A DNA stretch of 14,508 nt from an uncultured Lachnospiraceae bacterium (GTDB taxonomy: Bacteria; Bacillota; Clostridia; Lachnospirales; Lachnospiraceae): NCBI GenBank assembly GCA_910580005.1, contig CAJTXH010000069.1, forward strand, positions 1 to 14,508, given 5' to 3'. Numbering within the stretch: position 1 is the stretch's first letter; every line of letters starts with the position of its first letter. A program made the translations under genes and the position numbers. Below are positions 1 to 6,270 of the stretch, piece after piece. The notes below the pieces were generated by a model that was not told the origin of the DNA, did no database searches, and worked only from the letters and a program-made list of their open reading frames with translations.

Positions 1-2
1 TT

Positions 3-149
3 TTGTGGCATAGGGATTTTATGCGCCATTACGTGGGCTGGCGTAGCGGAAGCGTACCCTGGAATGGAATATCCAGCTGGGTACGGAAACCCTGCGTCTG
101 TCTGCAAACAAAGGACGGCTGGAAATTTTATGAAACGGACGTGTTTTGA
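3..149 (+). CDS. C-terminal fragment of an unidentified Trp-rich protein (5' end outside window)
   Basis: An open frame runs from the window edge to a TGA at 147-149 and encodes 48 residues with many Trp, Arg and Lys. The C-terminal part contains WVRKP and TKDGWKFYETDVF. The pattern of a hydrophobic stretch followed by TKDGWK loosely recalls the short repeat at the ends of some Gram-positive phage tail or surface proteins, but I cannot assign a family. The GC content is visibly higher than in the neighbouring genes. A second frame (frame 1) is also open to about 186 but reads as poorer protein. The gene converges on the minus-strand gene ending at 188, and no clear terminator hairpin lies between them; only a T-run (about 164-170) follows the stop. 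That this is a real gene end is an inference. Confidence 0.4.
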   Translation: MWHRDFMRHYVGWRSGSVPWNGISSWVRKPCVCLQTKDGWKFYETDVF

Positions 150-187
150 ATATAATATTTGCATTTTTTTAACTTCTGACATATAGT

Positions 188-787
188 CTATTCCTTTACT
201 GTAACTTTTGTTTTGAACACTACAGTCTCCCCACTTGCCAGGCTGACTGTTGTCTTAATTACTGCCTTGCCCTTTTTCCTGGCTTTCACTTTGCCGTTAA
301 AACTGTTTACAGATGCAACAGACTTCTTTGTTGAACTGTACTCTATACTATCAATATTCTCCTCACAAATCTCATCCCAGTCTTCTTCTGAAAAACCTTC
401 CCAGTCACTTTTATCTGCTGGTATAAGGCTTATATAAAATAATTTGCCTTTTTTTATTTCTTTTTTCTCTGGATTAACTGCAATGTCTGAAGCAGATAAT
501 TCTTCTTCATAATCATCGTTGTCATCATCATACCAATAGTAATCGTCATCATAACCATCTTCCCATTCCCCGGCATCATACCAGTAACCATTTTCCTGGT
601 CTTTATCATCCAGACTAAAACTGCTGTCATCATCAAATCCGCCAAAACCGTCATTACCAAACCATCCAGGCAGAAAACTGCTCCATGCACCAATACTTTG
701 CCTTTTTTCTGCATTTGCATTTACTGGTTGCACAGCCACACAACATACCAGCATTGCCATAATAGCAGCAATTATTTTTTTCCTCAT
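188..787 (-). CDS. Secreted acidic protein with C-terminal bacterial Ig-like (Big2-type) domain
   Basis: This 199-residue protein starts at an ATG 5 nt downstream of a perfect AAGGAGGA site (793-800). Residues 1-26 form a signal peptide: a basic MRKK start, a hydrophobic core with two Cys, and an AxA-like cleavage region around ANA. Residues about 51-97 are extremely rich in Asp/Glu with interspersed Tyr/Trp (for example YDDDYYWYDDDNDDYEEE). Residues about 98-199 match the Big2 pattern: a leading beta strand, a KKG turn, the 'SVASVNSFNGKVKARKKGKAVI' type core (shown here only in part), and a final Val/Lys strand ending in TVKE. Big2 domains typically occur in cell-surface and adhesion proteins of Firmicutes. 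No LPXTG sorting motif or transmembrane anchor is seen, so the protein is probably released or bound non-covalently, perhaps through the acidic stretch (cations or cell-wall material). The function is unknown. It lies 83 bp downstream of the pseudo-hydrolase gene. Confidence 0.85.
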   Translation of the reverse strand: MRKKIIAAIMAMLVCCVAVQPVNANAEKRQSIGAWSSFLPGWFGNDGFGGFDDDSSFSLDDKDQENGYWYDAGEWEDGYDDDYYWYDDDNDDYEEELSASDIAVNPEKKEIKKGKLFYISLIPADKSDWEGFSEEDWDEICEENIDSIEYSSTKKSVASVNSFNGKVKARKKGKAVIKTTVSLASGETVVFKTKVTVKE

Positions 788-835
788 ACAAATCCTCCTT
801 CCACTTATAAACTTCCTGCATTTCCATCAGACTGT

Positions 836-858
836 TTTATATCTTACAACATCTTACA
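836..858 (-). promoter_or_regulatory. Phased direct repeat next to a candidate promoter of the Ig-domain gene
   Basis: The 8-mer ATCTTACA occurs exactly at 841-848 and 851-858, that is TGTAAGAT on the minus strand with a 10-bp period. Immediately downstream on the minus strand is a TATAAA-like -10 (836-841), about 49 bp before the start codon at 787. The matching -35 is poor (TTTAAT/ATTTAA region near 860-866). Two copies one helical turn apart are typical of response-regulator or activator binding sites, but no regulator can be named. Confidence 0.35.
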
Positions 859-870
859 TTAAATCTGTAT

Positions 871-3087
871 TTACTTTTTAATATTCCTGCTACTATCCTT
901 AGCAGTACTGTTTCTGTTACTTATACTGTTATAATTATTTTTCCTTTTATTAATATTATTACTCTTCCTGTTAAGGCTGGTATCGTTCCTTGTACCCCTG
1001 CTGCTATTTGCACTGTTACTATTCCTCCTGTTAGCAGGACTGCTTTTACTGCTGCCCCTGTTAACGCTTTTGTCCCTTTTGTCTTCTGGAATTATGTTGC
1101 TTTTATCACGCTTTATTGCAACAGACTCATTGGTTACAACAAATCTTTTAGGCCTGTTATTTTTATTATTCCCCACTTTTGCCTTTTCAGTTTTCCCTAC
1201 TGTTTTTGTATCTCTTCCAGGTGAGTTTTTCTTTCTAACACCCTCTTTTTGCAAAGCATCACTTTCTGGATTATTTTCCACCAGCTCTTGCCTGGCAGAC
1301 ATAATTTCCTCTTCTGGTATTTTTTCTGCACTTGTTTCTCCGTTATTTGTTTCTCCCTTACTTGCTTCTTCTGCCTGTGGTACAATTTCTTTTATGTTTT
1401 CTTCTATTTCTGTATTTTCTATATTTTCTGTTTTTCTGTTTTCAGTTTCATTTTTTTCAGCTTCTTTTATGCTTTTCATCCTTTTTACCAGTTTATCTTT
1501 CTTCTCTCTGGCTTCTTTATCTTCTTCTGTACTTTTATTCCCTTTTTTATTTTTCTTTTCCCTGTTTTTCTCTCCTTTTTGCTTATGTCTTGGAATATCC
1601 TCTTCATTTAAAGGTCCAATATTGTCTGTATACCCATTATTATAATTGCCATTGTATTGTTCTGTTTCTTCTTCCTGGTGTTCTTCCCTGCCCCCTCTTA
1701 AAAAGATTATAATATGCGCTATAATTTTTACTGCCAGCCCAAGATAAAACAGACCTATAACTACTACTGATACAAAAAACAAGTCTGGCATGGCTTTTTT
1801 AATAATTTTCCAAGGCGCAATGTACTTGCTAATTGCGAATATTAATGATGTTGGAATTACTATGTGTAATAATATATCGGCTAACATGCGTATTATGCTG
1901 AATTTATCTTTTGTCCATCTTACCCATACCTCCATCATAAGTAGTGGGAGTATAGAACAAACAAACGCAAGAAAATAAATTAAATCTGCTGCGCCATGTT
2001 CCATAAGATAAGAGTTTGAACTTACAGCCCTGGCAGTTCCGCCTATTACAAGTGATACTGCACCTGCTTCGATTTCATCTGTATATTTCTGGCCTGTAAG
2101 GGCATCTGATGAATTAAATAATATAACCATACCTATATCCATTGAAGGTATTATAAACATTGCTGATGTATAATTTTCAACAGAACCATTACAGTAATAT
2201 ACTTGCTGCCCATCTATTTCTGTTGCTATCCAGCCCATTGTATAATATGCATCTGTTCCAAAAATACTTTTCCCTGCATACTCCCCCTTGTCTATAATGG
2301 ATTCCATCGTATTATATGAAACTACTTTTCCCCCGGCAGACAAATACATCTGTATATATTTCCCCATATCTTTTACATTAGAAATAAGACCATTTGATGG
2401 AACTCCAAGCCAGTAACCCTCTTCTTTATATTCTACAGTATCTTTTAATGGCAAGCCAAAATAATTTCTGCATCCAGGTGTAATATCTGAGGTACTGTCT
2501 GTATCCCCAATAGTATAAGTTGACTGCATATCAAGGGGAACAGTTATATTTTCCCTTATATATGCTGCATAGTCCATACCTGAAACTGCCTCTATAACTT
2601 GTCCTAAAATGTTAAATTTAGTATTAACCGGCAGCCCGTCCAGTTCCGCATCCAGGTTGTAGGCTTCCAGTGTGTCTGCAAGTGCAAATTCATGTGCCTC
2701 CGGCTTTGTATATGATAAAAGTTCTTTTATTGTTGTATTGTATGCAATATCCTGTGATGGGTTTTTTATGTATTTTAACACCCTGTCTTCAAGATTTATA
2801 TTCCCTTTTTCCACAAGCTGCATAATTGCAAGCGTTGTAAATGTCCTTGTCAATGCGCTTATCTGAAGGCCTGATGACGTTTCTTTAACATCACCAAATG
2901 CTACACTGTATATTTCTTTCTGGGAAGTAACTATTGACAGGGACCCTCCTGGTATATTAGCTGCTGCTAGCTGCTGCATAACATACTCTTCAACATTCCT
3001 TTCATGATAGCTTGCTGCCCCGGCCTTTGCAAAACCCGTTATAAATAATAATACAGCCAGCACCCCGGTTAAAACTCTTTTGTTCAT
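871..3087 (-). CDS. Membrane-anchored serine beta-lactamase/PBP-like protein with lost catalytic residues and long charged tail
   Basis: This 738-residue protein starts at an ATG preceded by GGAGGG (3094-3099). Residues 1-25 are a signal peptide or anchor. Residues about 28-350 follow the class C beta-lactamase/DD-peptidase (Pfam Beta-lactamase) layout, recognisable in the LTRTFTTLAIMQLVEKG helix and the NILGQVIEAVSG helix. The catalytic positions are changed. The usual GSxTK reads S77-A78-L-T80-R81, so nucleophile Ser is Ala and Lys is Arg. The YxN motif reads P153-V-N155. The HxG motif reads C299-N-G301. LLSHTSG reads LLSYTKP. Three transmembrane helices follow (about 366-388, 403-419, 435-463). 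Residues 465-738 are a low-complexity tail, first Lys/Glu-rich and then Arg/Asn/Ser-rich. With the hydrolase-like domain outside, the three helices would place the tail in the cytoplasm (inference). The role is unknown; binding or sensing of peptidoglycan or peptides without catalysis is plausible. It is transcribed from its own promoter at 3128-3156. Confidence 0.85.
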   Translation of the reverse strand: MNKRVLTGVLAVLLFITGFAKAGAASYHERNVEEYVMQQLAAANIPGGSLSIVTSQKEIYSVAFGDVKETSSGLQISALTRTFTTLAIMQLVEKGNINLEDRVLKYIKNPSQDIAYNTTIKELLSYTKPEAHEFALADTLEAYNLDAELDGLPVNTKFNILGQVIEAVSGMDYAAYIRENITVPLDMQSTYTIGDTDSTSDITPGCRNYFGLPLKDTVEYKEEGYWLGVPSNGLISNVKDMGKYIQMYLSAGGKVVSYNTMESIIDKGEYAGKSIFGTDAYYTMGWIATEIDGQQVYYCNGSVENYTSAMFIIPSMDIGMVILFNSSDALTGQKYTDEIEAGAVSLVIGGTARAVSSNSYLMEHGAADLIYFLAFVCSILPLLMMEVWVRWTKDKFSIIRMLADILLHIVIPTSLIFAISKYIAPWKIIKKAMPDLFFVSVVVIGLFYLGLAVKIIAHIIIFLRGGREEHQEEETEQYNGNYNNGYTDNIGPLNEEDIPRHKQKGEKNREKKNKKGNKSTEEDKEAREKKDKLVKRMKSIKEAEKNETENRKTENIENTEIEENIKEIVPQAEEASKGETNNGETSAEKIPEEEIMSARQELVENNPESDALQKEGVRKKNSPGRDTKTVGKTEKAKVGNNKNNRPKRFVVTNESVAIKRDKSNIIPEDKRDKSVNRGSSKSSPANRRNSNSANSSRGTRNDTSLNRKSNNINKRKNNYNSISNRNSTAKDSSRNIKK

Positions 3088-3127
3088 CTAATACCCTCCA
3101 AAAATAAGTATAACATGTCTGAAAACC

Positions 3128-3156
3128 ATTATACCAAAAACAGGCATTACAATCAA
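3128..3156 (-). promoter_or_regulatory. Sigma-A-type promoter of the serine-hydrolase-like gene, inside the upstream terminator
   Basis: On the minus strand, TTGATT (3151-3156) is followed by exactly 17 nt and TATAAT (3128-3133, a perfect -10). Transcription would start near 3121, giving a leader of about 34 nt that contains GGAGGG before the ATG at 3087. The -35 lies in the loop of the hairpin that terminates the HPr-like gene, and the spacer covers one arm and the T-run of that terminator. Confidence 0.7.
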
Positions 3157-3170
3157 CAGAATGTAATGCC
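3134..3170 (-). terminator. Rho-independent terminator of the HPr-like gene
   Basis: Inverted arms at 3143-3151 and 3162-3170 (GGCATTACA / TGTAATGCC) form a 9-bp stem with a 10-nt loop. On the minus strand the stem is followed by TGTTTTT (3142-3136). It lies about 37 nt past the stop codon of the HPr-like gene at 3208. It overlaps the next gene's promoter. Confidence 0.75.
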
Positions 3171-3207
3171 CAAAGTGCTTATATCCACACATTTCCTCTC
3201 TTAGTAA

Positions 3208-3447
3208 CTATGCACAGATAACCGGCTTTAATTCACGGATTAACTTCTCTTTATCGCTCTGTTCACAATTACTTGTCATCCATAAAATGCTTTTTAAATC
3301 TAAAGTCATTATTCCAAGTATTGATTTAGCATCAACACAGTAACTCCCGCAGTATAAATCAAAATCCCCATCATACTGTGAAACAATTCGTACAAATTTA
3401 CTTACGTCACTAACATTATTAAACTTTACTTTTATCTTGTCTCTCAT
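3208..3447 (-). CDS. HPr-like protein lacking the active-site histidine
   Basis: This protein has 79 residues, close to the 85-88 usual for HPr. The start chosen is ATG at 3447, 8 nt after AGGAG (3456-3460). An in-frame GTG at 3456 overlaps that site and cannot use it. The sequence follows the HPr fold: an initial strand KIKVKFNN, a helix (SDVSKFVRIVS), a strand (FDLYCGSYCV), then DAKSILGIMTLDL, which aligns with the HPr Ser46 segment (typically KSIMGVMSL), and a C-terminal helix (DKEKLIRELKPVI). The phosphorylatable His of the HARPA loop is absent: no His occurs anywhere in the protein. The regulatory-type Ser is present (S42). It therefore cannot carry phosphate for PTS sugar transport in the usual way; a regulatory or adaptor role is possible. 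Family assignment is from recalled motifs. It has an upstream leader with three hairpins and its own terminator. Confidence 0.75.
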   Translation of the reverse strand: MRDKIKVKFNNVSDVSKFVRIVSQYDGDFDLYCGSYCVDAKSILGIMTLDLKSILWMTSNCEQSDKEKLIRELKPVICA

Positions 3448-3492
3448 AAAAACCACTCCTTTTCATTATGCTTATGACAAGAAACAACTACT

Positions 3493-3560
3493 TATGGAGC
3501 TTCTCCATACTCCAATAACCCCGCCAGACATTACATCTGCATACCACCCCCAGGGGGATG
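3493..3560 (-). ncRNA. Structured leader of the HPr-like gene: three consecutive hairpins (class unknown)
   Basis: On the minus strand, three short hairpins follow each other upstream of the HPr-like start. The first has arms 3555-3560/3545-3550 (CATCCC / GGGGTG, one G-U pair, alternative C5/G5 pairing). The second has arms 3535-3539/3525-3529 (CAGAT / GTCTG, one G-U pair). The third has arms 3503-3509/3493-3499 (TATGGAG-AAG-CTCCATA, perfect 7 bp). GC-rich patches stand out in an otherwise very AT-rich spacer, as expected for a structured RNA. I do not recognise a known riboswitch consensus. A protein-binding leader or regulator of translation is possible. Confidence 0.35.
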
Positions 3561-3587
3561 TTATCTGCAACTTCTGACTGTCGGTAC

Positions 3588-3596
3588 TTTATCACA
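3588..3596 (-). promoter_or_regulatory. Candidate extended -10 promoter for the HPr-like gene
   Basis: The minus strand reads TGT-GATAAA (3588-3596), an extended -10 element with four of six matches to TATAAT and a TG at the proper place. No good -35 is visible 17 nt upstream (TATATA). Transcription from here would give a leader of about 130 nt containing the three hairpins. No terminator is visible between the AraC-gene stop (3663) and this point, so read-through from pta-AraC is an alternative source of transcript. Confidence 0.3.
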
Positions 3597-3662
3597 CTTG
3601 AAAATATTTCTATATACATTTTACGCTGTATTTTATACGTTTTTTACTGCATTTTCCAGATT

Positions 3663-4787
3663 TCACCCTTTTTTATACTTTTTTCGGTATTTTAATGGTG
3701 TGTCTCCATTTTTTCTTTTAAAGTAACTGCTAAATCTGCTTTGCGAACTAAAAGCACAAATTTCACTTATTTCCTGTAATGAATATTCTGTAAATTTTAA
3801 AAGATATTCACTATGTTTAATTTTCTCATCTATAATATACTGCTTTAATGGCAAGCCTTCATACGCTTTAAACTGCTCAGACAGATAATTCGGGGACACT
3901 CCTACAGATTTAGCTATATCAGCAATTATTATATTGTCATGGATATGCCCGAAAACATAATCTTTTACCTGCGAAATAAGAGGGTTGCTGCTGCCCTTAC
4001 AATTTATATTATGCACCTCATTTGCAAATGCAAATTCTGCTTTTCTTGCTGCTTGCTCTATTTTAACTTGTGTATTTAAACTTTCTTCTATATTATTTAT
4101 AAATGTATCACACATTCCAAAAGCCATTTCATGGCTTAACCCGCCTTCAATTGCACTTCTTGCGGCAGCATTTATTATATATACTGCCATATTTTTACAG
4201 TTCCTTACAGGGTCAGCAGATGTCCTGCCGGTTTCTGTATACCCTGCCTTGTCTATACTCTGTTGCAGCCCTTTGGCATCACCCCTGCGTATACATTCCA
4301 TCTCTATAAGTTCCTGTGGATAAAAATTATGTGGTACAGACTCCTCATTGAACTGGGATATATTTTTAGCAACCAGCCTTGTTATCTCTTCATCTAATAC
4401 TATGTTTCTCTGCCACAGCTCATTCCGCCCTGCATCCGTTCCTGATATATCCCTCCATAAAATAAGTATAATTGAAGTGTACTGCTCCCTTGGGCAGTAT
4501 GGTATATAGACATCATCTTTTCTGTAATAACCATAAAGGCATACCCTCCCTGTTACGATGTATTTTTCTGCTGCTTCATCCCACACCGAACATATGGCTA
4601 TGCCTTCATTATCTGATTCTATATATGGAAAATCTTTAGTTGTCTTTTCAATTATACTATGCAGTCCATCTGTACTGTTAATACTTCTTCCCTGTATTTC
4701 CTCTTCCAGTTCCCCTTCTGTACTATATATATAAATAGAAGTCCCTAAAAGTGGTACAAGCTGTGCCAGCAAATATTTATCTGCCAT
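3663..4787 (-). CDS. AraC-family transcriptional regulator
   Basis: This protein has 374 residues. The C-terminal part (about 268-374) is a standard AraC/XylS DNA-binding domain with two helix-turn-helix units. HTH1 is around residues 288-307 (IADIAKSVGVSPNYLSEQFK). HTH2 is around 336-358 (SLQEISEICAFSSQSRFSSYF), followed by the conserved GDTPLKYRK end. The N-terminal region (1-150) is a mixed alpha/beta sensory part of no recognised family. A middle helical segment (about 152-245, PHNFYPQELIEMECIRRGD through AAARSAIEGGLSHEMAFGMCD) resembles a linker found in many clostridial AraC regulators. The gene starts 8 bp after the pta stop codon with only a weak AGG site, which suggests translational coupling and co-transcription. 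The target is unknown; local control of pta/acetate metabolism is an obvious hypothesis but not shown. Confidence 0.88.
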   Translation of the reverse strand: MADKYLLAQLVPLLGTSIYIYSTEGELEEEIQGRSINSTDGLHSIIEKTTKDFPYIESDNEGIAICSVWDEAAEKYIVTGRVCLYGYYRKDDVYIPYCPREQYTSIILILWRDISGTDAGRNELWQRNIVLDEEITRLVAKNISQFNEESVPHNFYPQELIEMECIRRGDAKGLQQSIDKAGYTETGRTSADPVRNCKNMAVYIINAAARSAIEGGLSHEMAFGMCDTFINNIEESLNTQVKIEQAARKAEFAFANEVHNINCKGSSNPLISQVKDYVFGHIHDNIIIADIAKSVGVSPNYLSEQFKAYEGLPLKQYIIDEKIKHSEYLLKFTEYSLQEISEICAFSSQSRFSSYFKRKNGDTPLKYRKKYKKG

Positions 4788-4795
4788 ATAACCTG

Positions 4796-5779
4796 TTATG
4801 CAAGTGCGGCTGTAATAATTGCCATTGAGTATACCTCTGAGGCATTACATCCTCTTGACAAATCATTTACAGGTGCATTAAGCCCAAGCAGGATAGGCCC
4901 GTATGCATCAAAGTTACCCATGCGCTGTGCAATCTTGTAACCTATGTTTCCTGAATTGATATCAGGGAATATAAATGTATTTGCATGGCCTGCTACTTCT
5001 GATTCAGGGCATTTTGTACGTGCTACCCTTGGTGAAACAGCAGCATCAAACTGCATCTCTCCCTCTATTGGAAGGTCAGGATATTTTTTCCTTGCTTTTA
5101 ATGCTGCATTGCGCATTTTATCAACTGTTTCGCCTGAACCTGAACCATGTGTAGAATAACTTAAAAATGCTACCTGTGGCTCAACACCAAATATTTTTGC
5201 ACATTTTGAAGCTTCTCCAGCTATTTCCACAAGTTCATCCTCTGTAGGGTTTATATTAATTGCACAGTCTGCCATTGCAAGCACTTCATTCTCACCTGTT
5301 GCCCTTGGACGCACCAGTATAAAGCATGATGACACTATATTATTTTCTGGCTTTGTCTTAATAAGCTGTAATGCAGGACGTACTGTATCTGCCGTTGAAT
5401 ATGTCGCACCACCCAGAAGTGCATCTGCAACTCCCATCTTTACAAGCATTGTACCAAAATAATTAGCCTGTGAAAGTATTTCCCTTGCCTTTTCAGGTGT
5501 AACCCCTTTGCTCTTCCTTAGTTCACAAAAACATTCAACCATTTCATCTGTTTTATCGTACTTTGCAGGGTCAATAATCTCTGCGCCTCTTATATTAAAA
5601 CCACAGTCCTCTGCCGCTATGGCAATCTTTTCCTCACTCCCAATAAGTATCGGATGCAGGAAACTGCTTGCAAGCAGGCGTGACGCCGCCTCAAGTATAC
5701 GTGAATCTTCACCCTCTGTAAATACTATCTTTTTAGGATTCTTTTTCAAAACAGCTATTAACTGGCCAAAACCAAACAT
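4796..5779 (-). CDS. pta: Phosphate acetyltransferase (phosphotransacetylase)
   Basis: This 327-residue cytosolic enzyme matches the short, single-domain Pta class. It interconverts acetyl-CoA plus phosphate with acetyl phosphate plus CoA. Conserved stretches include VFTEGEDSRILEAA (19-32), GGATYSTADTVRPALQLI (123-140), GEMQFDAAVSP (240-250), SEVAGHANTFIFPDINSGN (260-278) and NAPVNDLSRGCN (301-312). The Ser-Arg of DLSRG (S308, R309) corresponds to the active-site Ser309/Arg310 of the Methanosarcina enzyme (alignment from memory). The start ATG follows GGAG (5788-5791) with an 8-nt spacer. Its usual partner, acetate kinase ackA, is not adjacent; an AraC-family regulator follows instead. A TTGACA promoter lies about 130 bp upstream. 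Confidence 0.95.
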   Translation of the reverse strand: MFGFGQLIAVLKKNPKKIVFTEGEDSRILEAASRLLASSFLHPILIGSEEKIAIAAEDCGFNIRGAEIIDPAKYDKTDEMVECFCELRKSKGVTPEKAREILSQANYFGTMLVKMGVADALLGGATYSTADTVRPALQLIKTKPENNIVSSCFILVRPRATGENEVLAMADCAININPTEDELVEIAGEASKCAKIFGVEPQVAFLSYSTHGSGSGETVDKMRNAALKARKKYPDLPIEGEMQFDAAVSPRVARTKCPESEVAGHANTFIFPDINSGNIGYKIAQRMGNFDAYGPILLGLNAPVNDLSRGCNASEVYSMAIITAALA

Positions 5780-5910
5780 TGTCCCATCTCCAATCTATTT
5801 ATTATAATTGCATAACCCTATGCTTCTAAAAGTACACCTATTAAGAAGCGTGCCTTTTAAATGCTTACTTAATGAGTTTAATTATTTCCAATATTTCATG
5901 CACCTTGCAT

Positions 5911-5939
5911 ATTGTCTTATAATTTAATAAGATTGTCAA
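5911..5939 (-). promoter_or_regulatory. Probable pta promoter
   Basis: On the minus strand a perfect TTGACA (5934-5939) is followed by a 17-nt spacer and GACAAT (5911-5916, four of six matches to TATAAT). Transcription would start near 5904 and give a leader of about 125 nt before the pta ATG. A weak 6-bp inverted repeat (GCTTCT 5822-5827 / AGAAGC 5844-5849) lies in that leader. Confidence 0.5.
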
Positions 5940-6270
5940 GCCATATTTTGTACAAATAATTTTATACTTTTTGTTATTTTTTCCCTATTATTATTGTATA
6001 GTTGTATACAATAATACACATTCCGCTATTGCACTTTTTTATGCCTGTCCAGCCTGCTTCTTTACAATAAAAAACAGAGCATACAGATTAATTTTCTGTA
6101 CACCCTGGCACTATGTTATTATCTTGTTACTATTGTATTAACAGCTATTAAATATGCTAGCTTTTAGTTACGTCATAAAAAGGTGTATTTCCCCTTAATT
6201 TTGACCTTGTAACAAGAATTTATGAAATTAGCATAGAAAAATTTAATATTTGGTGTTTTTTTCCTTATAT
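5940..6270. other. Non-coding divergent intergenic region between pta and the orphan gene
   Basis: About 330 bp without a credible coding frame on either strand; it is AT-rich with stop codons in all frames. Besides the separately listed 12-bp inverted repeat and TATGCTA elements, it holds a 6-bp inverted repeat TACAGA/TCTGTA (6082-6087 / 6095-6100) and an 11-bp palindrome CTTGT-A-ACAAG (6206-6216). The length and the number of symmetrical elements suggest multi-site regulation of the divergent pair. No small RNA could be identified. Confidence 0.5.
5989..6016. repeat. Perfect 12-bp inverted repeat, candidate operator
   Basis: Arms 5989-6000 (TATTATTGTATA) and 6005-6016 (TATACAATAATA) are perfectly complementary around a 4-nt centre GTTG. 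It also contains the self-complementary 10-mer TTGTATACAA (6002-6011). It is not followed by a T-run on either strand, so it is not a standard terminator. TTGTATACAA-like palindromes are recognised by some GntR-family repressors (recalled, not tested). It sits about 50 bp upstream of the pta -35. Confidence 0.55.

Noticed and set aside
3..149. Variable region of a diversity-generating retroelement
   Set aside because: The Trp/Gly/Ser/Asn content invites the idea, but there is no template repeat, no reverse transcriptase in the window and no adenine-biased repeat.
1070..1712. Long plus-strand open frames opposite the tail of the pseudo-hydrolase
   Set aside because: They are Phe/Leu/Ser-rich mirror images of a Lys/Glu/Asn-rich coding sequence, lack ribosome sites, and the minus-strand gene has signal, domain and promoter evidence.
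3448..3456. GTG start at 3456 for the HPr-like protein
   Set aside because: It overlaps the AGGAG site itself; ATG at 3447 is 8 nt from that site and gives the better start.
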